DNA of 64,000 nucleotides, from contig NZ_AUBG01000007.1 of assembly GCF_000429125.1 (NCBI RefSeq), positions 62,001 through 126,000 on the forward strand, in the 5' to 3' direction. The DNA comes from Aequorivita capsosiphonis DSM 23843 (GTDB lineage Bacteria; Bacteroidota; Bacteroidia; Flavobacteriales; Flavobacteriaceae). The notes beneath the pieces are model-generated. The model saw only the letters and a list, made by a program, of their open reading frames with translations. It did no database searches and was not told the origin of the DNA. Positions 50,675 to 59,143 of the stretch are shown here, piece after piece. Every line of letters begins with the position of its first letter. Position 1 is the stretch's first letter. A program made the position numbers and the translations under genes.

Positions 50675-50854
50675 TGAAAAAATTCTATTGTTAAAGTTGA
50701 TACTGTTATGTTCCTATTGAGAAGGTAAGTATGTTGAAAGTTGAAAATTTATTTCGAAGACTAAGTAACCTTGATTGAGTTGATTACGAATAGATACTGC
50801 AATAATACAATAATAAATTAAAAAGTACTGTTATTTTTTTTAAAAAAGATAATG

Positions 50855-50862
50855 TATTTTTG
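50855..50862 (+). promoter_or_regulatory. -7 element (TATTTTTG) for the DUF4293 gene
   Basis: Exact TAnnTTTG 22 nt before the start codon, in the 210-bp gap between divergent rho and DUF4293 genes. Confidence 0.55.
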
Positions 50863-50884
50863 CTGCTTAAACGAGTTTTAAAGT

Positions 50885-51295
50885 ATGATACAGCGTATCC
50901 AGACCATTTATTTAATTATTGTTGTCCTTATAATGGGGGCTTTGTATATATGGTTTCCGGTTGTAATGGGAGAAGATGGTACTGTAATCATTGAGCGAAA
51001 TGAACCTTTAGTTTTTGGACTCATTTTGGCGTCTATCGCTTTGGCGATACTTTCAATTTTAAATTTTAAAAAACGGCAGTTACAGTTTGTGCTAAACCGT
51101 TTTAATATCATATCAAACTTTGTATTACTGGGAGTTTTCGTTTACAGATCGCTCACTTTATCCGGAGAAACTTTGGTTTCAGAGAAGGGTATTGGGGTTC
51201 TTCTTCCCATCATTTCTATCGTGTTTTTAGTGCTGGCCAATAAGGCCATAAAAAGGGATGAGGACCTTGTAAAATCTGTTGATCGTTTACGTTAA
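50885..51295 (+). CDS. DUF4293 family membrane protein
   Basis: A 136-residue protein with four membrane helices (about 7-27, 45-63, 76-93, 105-123) and the family opening MIQRIQTIYLIIVVLIMGAL. It is found throughout Bacteroidota, almost always divergent from rho as here. Function unknown. A terminator follows at once. Confidence 0.93.
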   Translation: MIQRIQTIYLIIVVLIMGALYIWFPVVMGEDGTVIIERNEPLVFGLILASIALAILSILNFKKRQLQFVLNRFNIISNFVLLGVFVYRSLTLSGETLVSEKGIGVLLPIISIVFLVLANKAIKRDEDLVKSVDRLR

Positions 51296-51317
51296 ACCAA
51301 TCTTAGTATATTAGTGC

Positions 51318-51353
51318 AAAACCCCTGAAGAATGCCATCTTTGGGGGTTTTTT
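51318..51353 (+). terminator. Rho-independent terminator after the DUF4293 gene
   Basis: ACCCC-GAAGA stem pairing with TCTT-GGGGGT, A run before and T6 after. Confidence 0.75.
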
Positions 51354-51665
51354 GTTTTCAGAACGAAACTTAAAGATTCCGAATTCCAGAAAATAAAAAG
51401 CTAGGATTGGTAAGGTTTGTGATTCTGCAATACAACATTAAAATGGCTGAGCCTGCCTGCTTTTATTTGAAAGTTAAATTTCTAGAAAAGCACACCGCTT
51501 TTTCTGGAGGGTGTGGACTTTTCATTGTAAGGCGGGAGCCTTATCAAGATATATAATCTTGCTAAACAACAATTCCTAAGAACCACCTGCGCATACTTCA
51601 TGAATCCTTATTTCCAGACCCGTCAAGAGCTTCCGCTTTTGTAAACAATTGTAAATAGAACAGAT
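51354..51665. other. Intergenic sequence with two hairpins
   Basis: Contains an imperfect hairpin (GAAAAG-ACACC against GGTGT-CTTTTC, about 51485-51524) and a small one (TAAGGC-ggga-GCCTTA, 51530-51545). Either could terminate or process the ion channel transcript. No open frame of note. Confidence 0.45.
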
Positions 51666-52478
51666 TTATTCTTCCAATTCTTCTGCTACTTCTTCCCTTG
51701 TCTGTTTATTCTCCTCTAGCTCAATGCTTCTTGCAGATGAAAGCGCACTCGCTATTAAACCTGTTGGGATTGTAATTATTCCGAGACCGATTAATAGTAT
51801 AATAAAGGTGAAGGCTCTTCCGCCAATCGTAATTGGATAAATATCTCCATATCCTACAGTAGTTAATGTTATTATGGCCCACCAAAGACTATGAAATATA
51901 GAGGCAAACTCCTTAGGCTGTGCCTCATTTTCAAAATAGTAAATACCTGCTGCCGAAAGAAAAATAAAAATACTTGTTAATATAAAGAACAAAGTGAGTT
52001 CAGGCGTTATCATTTTTAAGGCCACCGCAAATCTTTTAAGTGCAGCGTTATACTTAGAAATTTTAAGTGCACTAATTATCCTAAAGATTCGCAAAGCTCT
52101 AATGGCTCTTAAATCAAATTGTTTTGCGAATAGGAAAGGTAAAATTGCCAGTAAATCAATGATACCATAAAAACTAAATATATACTTCAATTTTTGGTCT
52201 GTGATATAAATCCGTCCAAAATACTCTATCGTAAAAACTACATAACAAACATTATTAGCAATGTTTAAAGCTTTTAACCAAGCCGGAGATAGATTGGGGA
52301 GCGTTCCTAAACAATAAACCAAAATGGAAAGGAAGATGAGAATTTGTATCACGACATCAAAGATTCTTCCTGGCTTTGAATCATTATCCTCTATAATTCT
52401 CCTTAATCGCTCTTTAGTTGTAAGGTTTAAGTCTTGAATGGCTTTAGAAGCTTTTTTTACCCTGTCTCTTTTTCTCAT
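51666..52478 (-). CDS. Voltage-gated K+ channel-type ion transporter
   Basis: A 270-residue six-helix channel subunit. S1-S3 lie at about 40-115. S4 is the Arg/Lys-spaced RAIRALRIFRIISALKISKY (about 122-145). S5 leads to the pore loop FHSLWWAIITLTTVGYGDIYP with the TVGYGD selectivity filter, and S6 is FTFIILLIGLGIITIPTGLIASAL. A charged C-terminal tail follows. Forms a tetrameric K+ channel, probably for membrane potential control. Monocistronic, with a TAGCTTTG element (52539-52546) upstream. Confidence 0.93.
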   Translation of the reverse strand: MRKRDRVKKASKAIQDLNLTTKERLRRIIEDNDSKPGRIFDVVIQILIFLSILVYCLGTLPNLSPAWLKALNIANNVCYVVFTIEYFGRIYITDQKLKYIFSFYGIIDLLAILPFLFAKQFDLRAIRALRIFRIISALKISKYNAALKRFAVALKMITPELTLFFILTSIFIFLSAAGIYYFENEAQPKEFASIFHSLWWAIITLTTVGYGDIYPITIGGRAFTFIILLIGLGIITIPTGLIASALSSARSIELEENKQTREEVAEELEE

Positions 52479-52774
52479 GTATTTTCTATGATCTAATCGC
52501 GCCTATTAAACCTTCAAATGCCGCATCAAATTAGTATGCAAAGCTAAAGATATACTCCTATAAAATTCTAATTAGATCAAGTTTTCTATCCACCCAGTTT
52601 AATACAGCACTCTGTTTCACAAATTTACTACACTCAATACGTTTTACAAAAAAGCTTTCCTCATGAGTTATGGGAATCAAAAATTAATTCATTTTTGGGA
52701 ACAGAAGCTATTGCTCGATGGCTAATAAAAGCTTATCTTTTCACAAAAATTGATTTTATAAAAAATATAGGTAA
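52479..52774. other. 296-bp gap upstream of the ion channel
   Basis: A minus-strand TAGCTTTG (52539-52546) could drive the channel gene with a leader of about 60 nt. Apart from this I see no repeat or coding frame. Confidence 0.4.
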
Positions 52775-52933
52775 ATGACAAAAATCGTAAAAGACCCAGA
52801 TAACGAACAAGAAAGAGATTACATTCTTCAAGACAATAAAAAAACCCGCTTTGGAGCAGGTTTTATAATAACTATATTGGTAGTACTAATAATAGCAGTT
52901 GTAATATCTGCCGTATATTTTGGTTGGTTTTAA
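52775..52933 (+). CDS. Small single-pass membrane protein (52 residues)
   Basis: A 52-residue protein with a charged N-terminus (MTKIVKDPDNEQERDYILQD) and one C-terminal membrane helix (GFIITILVVLIIAVVISAVYFG), so a tail-anchored type with the N-terminus in the cytoplasm. Its stop overlaps the convergent clpS stop by 4 nt. No family recognised. Codon use and composition look genuine. Confidence 0.65.
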   Translation: MTKIVKDPDNEQERDYILQDNKKTRFGAGFIITILVVLIIAVVISAVYFGWF

Positions 52934-53205
52934 ACAATTTCCGCACTCAAACCGGCCTCTAAAAGCATAGAACATCTAGGTTCCAATTCTTCAATATCTC
53001 CTGTTTTAACGGTGCACTTTCCTTTATAGTGAACTATAATGGAACATTGCTCTGCCTGTTCTGGGGTGTGCTCGCAAGCATATATCAAACTATTGATTAC
53101 GTGGTCAAAAGTATTTACTTCATCATTGTAAAGCACTATCTCGTTTTGGTTGCTCTCTTTTTCGGCAACTGCAACATCTTCCTGAATTTTTTCCTTGGTA
53201 CTCAT
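52930..53205 (-). CDS. clpS: ATP-dependent Clp protease adaptor ClpS
   Basis: Delivers N-degron substrates to ClpAP or ClpCP. A 91-residue protein: disordered N-terminal extension (1-22), then IVLYNDEVNTFDHVINSLIYACEHTPEQAEQCSIIVHYKGKCTVKTG with the substrate-binding NDExxTFDxV signature and the core helix, ending LEAGLSAEIV. Last gene of the prmA-clpS pair (35 nt gap). Confidence 0.96.
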   Translation of the reverse strand: MSTKEKIQEDVAVAEKESNQNEIVLYNDEVNTFDHVINSLIYACEHTPEQAEQCSIIVHYKGKCTVKTGDIEELEPRCSMLLEAGLSAEIV

Positions 53206-53240
53206 AATAATATATAAAATGCTTAAACCTATGTAAATTA

Positions 53241-54068
53241 CTAAATTTTAAACTTAGCTGCAACCCATCTATTTTTCTCTTTGTTTCCAACGAATGTTAA
53301 GCCCAAATTATTACAAGTTTCAGTAATAATGGGCAGGTCTTCCGTATAAAACCCGCTTAGATAAAGAACCCCATTTTCATTAAGACTCTTGCGATAGATC
53401 TCCATATCGTTCAACAAAATATTTCTGTTGATGTTGGCGATAATCACATCATAACTTTTATCGTTCAATAAAGATGCATCTCCTAAATAAACAGTTATGT
53501 CTTCAATATTATTCCTTTGAATATTCTCCAAAGAATTCTCATAACACCATTCATCAATATCAATTGCGTCCAAATCTGAAGCACCGCGCATCTTAGCTAA
53601 AATTGCTAAAACTGCAGTACCACAGCCCATGTCTAAAACCTTTTTATTCTGAAAATCATTTTCCAAAATAAACTGGAGCATCATATAAGTGGTTTCGTGA
53701 TGCCCTGTGCCAAAAGACATTTTGGGTTCAATTACGATTTCGTATTCAAAATTTTTCTTTGGATGAAAGGGCGCACGTACAGTACATTTTCCATCCACTT
53801 CAATTGGATCAAAGTTCTTTTCCCACTCCTCGTTCCAATTAACTTGCTCTATTTCTGAAAAAGTGTATTCAATACTGAATTCTTCAGAAGTAAGAACATT
53901 TATATCCTTCAGAATATCCTTATAACAGGCTTCCTTTTGAATATATGCACTAACTCCATTTTCATTTTCCACAAAGCTTTCAAATCCTGCATATCCCAGT
54001 TCTGCGATAAGAATTTCGGTTCCTGGTTGAAGCGGGCTAACCGTAAAAATGTATTCTATATAATTCAT
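53241..54068 (-). CDS. prmA: Ribosomal protein L11 methyltransferase
   Basis: Trimethylates L11. A 275-residue protein with an N-terminal substrate-recognition domain (1-90), IEPKMSFGTGHHETTYMMLQFI, the SAM motif VLDMGCGTAVLAILAKMRGA, and YDVIIANINRNILLNDMEIY with the NPPY-like NINR motif. The fold and length match PrmA. It lies 100 nt after tpiA across a repeat array. Confidence 0.95.
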   Translation of the reverse strand: MNYIEYIFTVSPLQPGTEILIAELGYAGFESFVENENGVSAYIQKEACYKDILKDINVLTSEEFSIEYTFSEIEQVNWNEEWEKNFDPIEVDGKCTVRAPFHPKKNFEYEIVIEPKMSFGTGHHETTYMMLQFILENDFQNKKVLDMGCGTAVLAILAKMRGASDLDAIDIDEWCYENSLENIQRNNIEDITVYLGDASLLNDKSYDVIIANINRNILLNDMEIYRKSLNENGVLYLSGFYTEDLPIITETCNNLGLTFVGNKEKNRWVAAKFKI

Positions 54069-54077
54069 AATATTTTA

Positions 54078-54126
54078 AAAATCTAAATAACAAACCCCAA
54101 ATAACAAATTCCAAAAAATAAAGAGG
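54078..54126. repeat. Period-7 array (AAAnnnn) between tpiA and prmA
   Basis: Seven in-phase heptamers, each beginning AAA (for example AAATAAC and AAACCCC), with AAATAAC occurring twice. Confidence 0.75.
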
Positions 54127-54167
54127 AAAAGTTTGGCTATTGTTTATTGAACGCTACAATTTGGCAA

Positions 54168-54923
54168 CTAATTTTCGAAGGAATTTACAATTTTCATAAA
54201 GCTTTCAACCTTTAACGAAGCACCTCCAATTAGGCCTCCATCTACGTCGTCCTGTCCAAAAATTTCCACGGCATTGTCTGGCTTCACACTTCCACCATAA
54301 AGAATAGAAACATCATTAGCTATAGCATCATTATACTTTTTAGCAATGGTTTTACGAATAAAATGGTGCATTTCCTGAACTTGTTCCGGACTTGCAGTCT
54401 CCCCAGTGCCAATGGCCCAAACAGGTTCATAGGCAACCACTACATGCTTCCAGGATCCTTCCAAAATATGAAAAAGTCCCTCAGTGAGTTGCTTTTCAAT
54501 TAGGTCGAAGTATTTATCCTCCTTTCTATCTTCTTCTTGCTCACCGATACAGAAAATAATATCCATATCATTTTCCAGTGCGGTTTTCACCTTTTCAGCA
54601 AGAAGGGCATTGGTTTCATGAAAAAGTTCCCGACGTTCACTATGGCCCAAAATAACAGTTGTAGTACCAACACTGATTAACATTTTAGCTGAAACTTCAC
54701 CTGTAAAAGCACCTTTATCGCACTGATGCATATTCTGGGCAACGATTTCCACAGGGAAATCTTTTAGCGAATTAAAGGCTTGGTTTAAGTTGGTAAACGA
54801 CGGTGCAATCATTACTACTACATGCTCTGGAATTACCTGTTTCTTTAATTCAGTGAAAAACATTTCAGTTTCGGCCAAATCATTATTCATCTTCCAATTT
54901 CCTGCAACTATTTTCTTTCTCAT
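54168..54923 (-). CDS. tpiA: Triosephosphate isomerase
   Basis: Interconverts DHAP and GAP. A 251-residue TIM barrel: VAGNWKMNND (catalytic Lys13 region), VILGHSERRELFHETN (catalytic His), VVAYEPVWAIGTGETASPEQ (catalytic Glu) and ILYGGSVKPDN plus VDGGLIGGASLK phosphate loops. Standard length and ATG start. Part of the DUF1599 to clpS run; a second glycolytic gene (gapA) is elsewhere in the window. Confidence 0.98.
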   Translation of the reverse strand: MRKKIVAGNWKMNNDLAETEMFFTELKKQVIPEHVVVMIAPSFTNLNQAFNSLKDFPVEIVAQNMHQCDKGAFTGEVSAKMLISVGTTTVILGHSERRELFHETNALLAEKVKTALENDMDIIFCIGEQEEDRKEDKYFDLIEKQLTEGLFHILEGSWKHVVVAYEPVWAIGTGETASPEQVQEMHHFIRKTIAKKYNDAIANDVSILYGGSVKPDNAVEIFGQDDVDGGLIGGASLKVESFMKIVNSFEN

Positions 54924-54984
54924 AATTATACCCGCCCCTCGACCATCGCTCTGGATAAACTTCGGCGGAATCTTTTTAAGGTTA

Positions 54985-55461
54985 TTAATTCAGTTCTTTG
55001 ATGAGGTTTTCATCATCTGTAACAATGGCTTTGTAAAGGCTTATTTCACCTTTAGGGTTTACGATCATATATCTCGGAATCCAGTCTAAATCTATCGAAG
55101 AACAGAAAGGTCCTTTCCAGCCGGAAGAGATAAAATAATTTTCGCCTGTCACGTTGTATTTTTTAATTCCGTGTTTCCAACTTTCCAATTCTTTATCTAA
55201 GGAAAGGAACAAGAACACAATCTCAGGATTTTCCTTTTGAAGCTTTTCTATCTTCGGCATCCCTTCAATACAATCTTTACACCAAGTTGCCCAAATATCT
55301 ATAAAAACGGTCTTGCCTTTGTATTGTTGAAAAATTTCGGAAAGACTGATTTCCTTGTTGTTTTCTGAAAGAAAAACATCATTCAATGCGGCTTCGGAAA
55401 AGGTTTTCGGCTGTGCTTGTGCAAAAGAAACGAATAGGAAAAATAGGAAGAGTAATTTCAT
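54985..55461 (-). CDS. TlpA-like thiol-disulfide oxidoreductase
   Basis: A 158-residue periplasmic thioredoxin-fold protein. The signal peptide is 1-17 (SFAQA). IDIWATWCKDCIEGMPKIEKL holds the CxxC (WCKDC) with the TlpA-type WATWC context, and WIPRYMIVNPKGEI has the cis-Pro strand. It probably reduces periplasmic disulfides, for example in cytochrome maturation. It lies 65 nt after the permease gene. Confidence 0.93.
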   Translation of the reverse strand: MKLLFLFFLFVSFAQAQPKTFSEAALNDVFLSENNKEISLSEIFQQYKGKTVFIDIWATWCKDCIEGMPKIEKLQKENPEIVFLFLSLDKELESWKHGIKKYNVTGENYFISSGWKGPFCSSIDLDWIPRYMIVNPKGEISLYKAIVTDDENLIKELN

Positions 55462-55526
55462 GTGGTGATATTAAATAGAAATGTTGATACCTGTACAAAT
55501 TTACGAATATTGAAAAGTATAAACTG

Positions 55527-56603
55527 TTATAGTGTTCTTATTTTTGGATCAAGCCAGCCGTAAATTATATCGACAAAAATATTAATTATAATAAATAATG
55601 TGGCTATTACGAGAACGGCTCCCATAATTATGGGCAGATCCAAGGTGTTTAAGGCATTCACAATTTCTTTTCCCAAACCATTCCATCCAAAAATATATTC
55701 CACAAATACGGCACCCGCAAGCATGGAAGCAAACCAACCAGAAATAGCAGTAACCACTGGATTTAATGAATTTTTAAGAGCGTGTTTTTTAATAATTTGA
55801 TAAAACGAAAGCCCTTTTGCCTTTGCCGTTCGAATATAATCCTGATTTAAAACTTCAAGCAATGAGTTTCGCATTAATTGACTCACAACGGCCAGTGGAC
55901 GAATTCCCAAAACAATTGCCGGAAGTATCAAATTTTTCCACTGAATATACTTCCCATTACCGAAATCATCTACTTCATATAGACTTCCTGTCATATTTAA
56001 ATTGGTGTATTCGTGAAGTAGAAAGCCGAAAATCCAAGCAAATATAATCGCACTAAAAAATGAAGGAACACTCATTCCCAACGTACTGACCAGTTGAATC
56101 ATCTTATCGACAAACCCATCTTTAAAAAGCACGGAAATAATCCCGAGAAATACCCCGATAATTATTGCTATAATAATGGCTGAAACCGCGAGAATAAAAG
56201 TGTTGGGCAAAGTTTCTGCTATAACTTGACTTACCTCTTTTCCATTCTTTTGAAAGGATTCCCGCAAATAGGGGGTTTTTAAAACTATGGAAGTATTTCC
56301 TATGGAGAACAACTTTGCCGCGTTGTATTTTCCCAGAGCTAGAAAAGTATAATCTTCGGGATTCTCACTGTGAAAAGAAATAGGAGCCAAATCGTTCAAG
56401 TATCTTACGTACTGAACCGAAACAGGCTGATCAAAACCATACTTCTTTTTTACGATTGCCAGCTGCTCAGCAGTTTCGTTTTGACCGAGCATCATCCGTG
56501 CGGGATCACCGGGAAGGATGGTAAAAAGCAGAAAAATAACCGTTACAACCCCAAACAAAGTGAGCAAAGCATAACCTAATTTTTGAAGTAAGTAAACCGC
56601 CAC
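55527..56603 (-). CDS. DppB-type ABC transporter permease, orphan
   Basis: A 358-residue inner-membrane permease of the dipeptide/oligopeptide type. An N-terminal helix and a large periplasmic loop (about 30-130), then five helices. The binding-protein-dependent transport signature is NSLLEVLNQDYIRTAKAKGLSFYQIIKKHALKNSLNPVV, and the end is DIIYGWLDPKIRTL. No DppC, ATPase or binding protein is nearby, so it must pair with components elsewhere. It begins with GTG one base after the BT_3928-family stop, so it is co-translated with it. Confidence 0.92.
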   Translation of the reverse strand: MAVYLLQKLGYALLTLFGVVTVIFLLFTILPGDPARMMLGQNETAEQLAIVKKKYGFDQPVSVQYVRYLNDLAPISFHSENPEDYTFLALGKYNAAKLFSIGNTSIVLKTPYLRESFQKNGKEVSQVIAETLPNTFILAVSAIIIAIIIGVFLGIISVLFKDGFVDKMIQLVSTLGMSVPSFFSAIIFAWIFGFLLHEYTNLNMTGSLYEVDDFGNGKYIQWKNLILPAIVLGIRPLAVVSQLMRNSLLEVLNQDYIRTAKAKGLSFYQIIKKHALKNSLNPVVTAISGWFASMLAGAVFVEYIFGWNGLGKEIVNALNTLDLPIIMGAVLVIATLFIIINIFVDIIYGWLDPKIRTL

Positions 56604-56604
56604 T

Positions 56605-58320
56605 TTATTGTTGGTTTATTTCTTTAATGCTTCGTGGCTCATAAACAAAATCGTCTCCAAAAAGAACTTTGGCGTATTCTTCAATCGTATCTTCAAAACC
56701 GGCTTCAGCTCTTCTTTCATTTACCGCTTCAGCATTTTCGATAGGCCAGATAAAAGAACCTCTTTCATCGTCATAACTCATACCTTGTGTGCCATAAACT
56801 TGAGGTTTACCCTCCATCATTAAATACCGATCTTCCATCATTGCCGCGGAAGTTTTAGGAATTTCCCCATCAGTAGCAGCCTTTTTCACCAAGGGTAAAT
56901 AAAGTGGAATTTTATCTGGATTATGTTGCAAAACATTCCAAGCCACCAAGCTCGATTCAGCACCAACTACAGATTTACCAGGATAGCCTTTTTCAATAAA
57001 ATATTTTTCAACAAAAATCATGTTTACACTGTCCAGAACACTTTGCATCTGCGATAGATCTCCGCTGTATTCCGCTTCCGATAGCCCCATGCTTTCACCA
57101 AGTTTTTTTCTTTCTTCCAAAGATCTGGATTGCATTAATTTGCGATACTTCTGATCTTGAATCGCAATGCTGTCCAAACGTTGTTTTAAGGAAAGGTCCA
57201 GTTTTGGTTTTGCATTTTTAACCACTGGAAGTTCCAATTTATTGGCATCGGTCCAGTGAAGTTTTTGTTTAATAGTGCCTCTGTCCAACTCCAAAATTCC
57301 AGGATTACTGCGTACAATTGTTTTTAGCGTAGTCTCATCACAGAAATAAAACTTAAAATTAAGTTTATATTCTTCCGTAAGTTTATCTGTCATTTCCTGT
57401 GAAGAAGCGGAAAGCCCAATAACATTATATCCATTCTTTAAGGCCTCATCAGTAACTTTTTTTACAGACCTATAACCATCCTTTTCGGTATTGCCCAAGC
57501 TGTAAGCTATTATAACTACCAAGTTCTCTTCGTTCAGAAACTGGGTTGTATAGTCCTCGCCATCTCGTTCAATAGTAAAGTCGTGAATTGGTGGCGCATA
57601 ACCTTCTTGAATCATCTTGGTTTCAGTGTCAATCAATTCACCATCAACTTGTGGATAATCGCCGTTAGTGGTGATAATTTTTTCTTCACCGTTTATATCG
57701 AATTTCCACTTATATTCATAAACCGGAGCTGGAGCACCTTCTGGAACTGTCATTCCTTCAGTGATGTTGGCCCCAATTTTATATGGACGGAAATCTATAA
57801 TAGGTAGGTGTAATAAAACAAAATAAGTTATTCCTAAACAGACCACAAAAGATGCAAAAATGGTTATGCTTCGTACTCCTTTTGTAAAAATTGGCTGAAT
57901 ATATTTTTGTCCGAAAAATAGAATCAAAATCAAAACCAACAAAACGATATCCTTGCTAAAAGATTCCCAAGGTGTAAGTGGAATAGCATCTCCAAAACAC
58001 CCACAATCGGTTACTTTGTTGAAATAAGCCGAATAAAAAGTAAGGAATGTAAAAAATACAATCATTAGCAATAAAGCCCACATCGTAAATTTTTTCAGAT
58101 ACCCCAGCAGTAAAGCTACCCCTACCAAGACTTCAAAAATCACTACAAATATGGCAATCAAAAGTGCGTAGGGCACCAAAAACCCAAGGTCTAAAACTTC
58201 AGGTGCAAAATAATCCTGAAGCTTAAATGCAAATCCTACTGGGTCGTTTAGTTTTATCAATCCGCTGATGATAAAAAGCAATCCGACTATTATTCTTGAT
58301 ATTCCAACTAAATATTTCAT
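56605..58320 (-). CDS. BT_3928 family DoxX/thioredoxin-like fusion protein
   Basis: A 571-residue protein. Residues 1-190 form a DoxX/MauE-like four-helix membrane domain with KVTDCGCFGDAIPLTPWESFSKD, the MauE-type Cys motif. Residues about 215-571 form a periplasmic domain with a thioredoxin-like segment (NLVVIIAYSLGNTEKDGYRSV). The family is standard in Bacteroidota and lies in the DUF1599-tpiA cluster. ATG 58320 (MKYLVGISRIIVGLLFIISG) is preferred over an upstream start. It may pair with the TlpA-like protein in periplasmic redox. Confidence 0.92.
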   Translation of the reverse strand: MKYLVGISRIIVGLLFIISGLIKLNDPVGFAFKLQDYFAPEVLDLGFLVPYALLIAIFVVIFEVLVGVALLLGYLKKFTMWALLLMIVFFTFLTFYSAYFNKVTDCGCFGDAIPLTPWESFSKDIVLLVLILILFFGQKYIQPIFTKGVRSITIFASFVVCLGITYFVLLHLPIIDFRPYKIGANITEGMTVPEGAPAPVYEYKWKFDINGEEKIITTNGDYPQVDGELIDTETKMIQEGYAPPIHDFTIERDGEDYTTQFLNEENLVVIIAYSLGNTEKDGYRSVKKVTDEALKNGYNVIGLSASSQEMTDKLTEEYKLNFKFYFCDETTLKTIVRSNPGILELDRGTIKQKLHWTDANKLELPVVKNAKPKLDLSLKQRLDSIAIQDQKYRKLMQSRSLEERKKLGESMGLSEAEYSGDLSQMQSVLDSVNMIFVEKYFIEKGYPGKSVVGAESSLVAWNVLQHNPDKIPLYLPLVKKAATDGEIPKTSAAMMEDRYLMMEGKPQVYGTQGMSYDDERGSFIWPIENAEAVNERRAEAGFEDTIEEYAKVLFGDDFVYEPRSIKEINQQ

Positions 58321-58335
58321 AAGCAATTTTTGTAT

Positions 58336-58443
58336 CCTGCAAGGTATTGCCACAGGCTACCTTGTAGGTATTTTCTAATTATATTTTTAGACCTACAAGG
58401 AGGTCTCTTCCGATAACTATCGGGATCGGCAACATCTTGCAGG
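58336..58443. repeat. Composite nested palindrome cluster
   Basis: Outer arms CCTGCAAGGTATTGCC (58336-58351) and GGCAACATCTTGCAGG (58428-58443), three mismatches. Inner arms CCTTGTAGGT (58360-58369) and ACCTACAAGG (58391-58400). Between them sits CCGATA-AC-TATCGG (58410-58423), a copy of the element at 12340. The cluster fills the gap between DUF1599 and BT_3928. Confidence 0.8.
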
Positions 58444-58459
58444 TGAAATCGAAACTTCT

Positions 58460-59035
58460 TTATTCTTTCTTCTTTTCTCTTTCCTCCTTCTTTTCTTTTC
58501 CCTCTGCCAAATGAATTAACGCAAACACTGCATAATTCACCATATCCTGATAATTTGCATCAATCCCTTCCGAAACCAGCGTTTTTCCGCTATTATTTTC
58601 AATCTGCTTTACGCGTAATATCTTCTGAAGAATCAAATCTGTTAAGGAACTTACGCGCATATCACGCCAAGCCTCGCCATAATCATGGTTTTTGTCCATC
58701 ATTAACTGCTTGGTTTTGGCTACGTGTTCGTCATAGAGTTGCGTTGCATCTTCAACCGAAAGATCTGGTTGTTCCACTACTCCTTGATCCAATTGAATGA
58801 GCGCCATGATGGAATAATTCACAATTCCGATGAATTCACTAGTTTCATCTTCGGCGATTTTTTGTTCCTTATTTTTTTGAAGTCCGCGAATGCGCTGCGC
58901 CTTTATAAATATTTGATCCGTTAAGGAAGGAAGTCGTAGAATTCGCCACGCACTTCCATAATCGTGCATTTTATTGATAAACAGCGCCCTACATTTTTCA
59001 ATCTGATCGTTGTATTGATTTGAAGTATCTGCCAT
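58460..59035 (-). CDS. DUF1599 domain protein
   Basis: A 191-residue cytoplasmic protein with an internal duplication. KMHDYGSAWRILRLPSLTDQIFIKAQRIRGLQ (about 18-50) is repeated as KNHDYGEAWRDMRVSSLTDLILQKILRVKQIE (about 115-148). The HDYG-x-AWR motif defines DUF1599, a Bacteroidota family of unknown function, possibly related to all-alpha NTP pyrophosphatases. ATG 59035 is preferred over 59080, where the upstream frame runs into a repeat. Divergent from folP. Confidence 0.9.
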   Translation of the reverse strand: MADTSNQYNDQIEKCRALFINKMHDYGSAWRILRLPSLTDQIFIKAQRIRGLQKNKEQKIAEDETSEFIGIVNYSIMALIQLDQGVVEQPDLSVEDATQLYDEHVAKTKQLMMDKNHDYGEAWRDMRVSSLTDLILQKILRVKQIENNSGKTLVSEGIDANYQDMVNYAVFALIHLAEGKEKKEEREKKKE

Positions 59036-59073
59036 TAGTGGTTTGTAAGATTTTGCGTAAATTTCGCTTAAAT

Positions 59074-59108
59074 AGTTCAAAGTTCAAAGTTGAATGCCTA
59101 AAGTTATT
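59074..59108. repeat. Period-7 array (AGTTCAA)
   Basis: AGTTCAA twice, AGTTGAA, then two diverged units in phase. It lies in the DUF1599/folP divergent promoter region. Confidence 0.75.
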
Positions 59109-59143
59109 TGCCAAACAGCACATTGACTAAAAATTTTTGAGTT

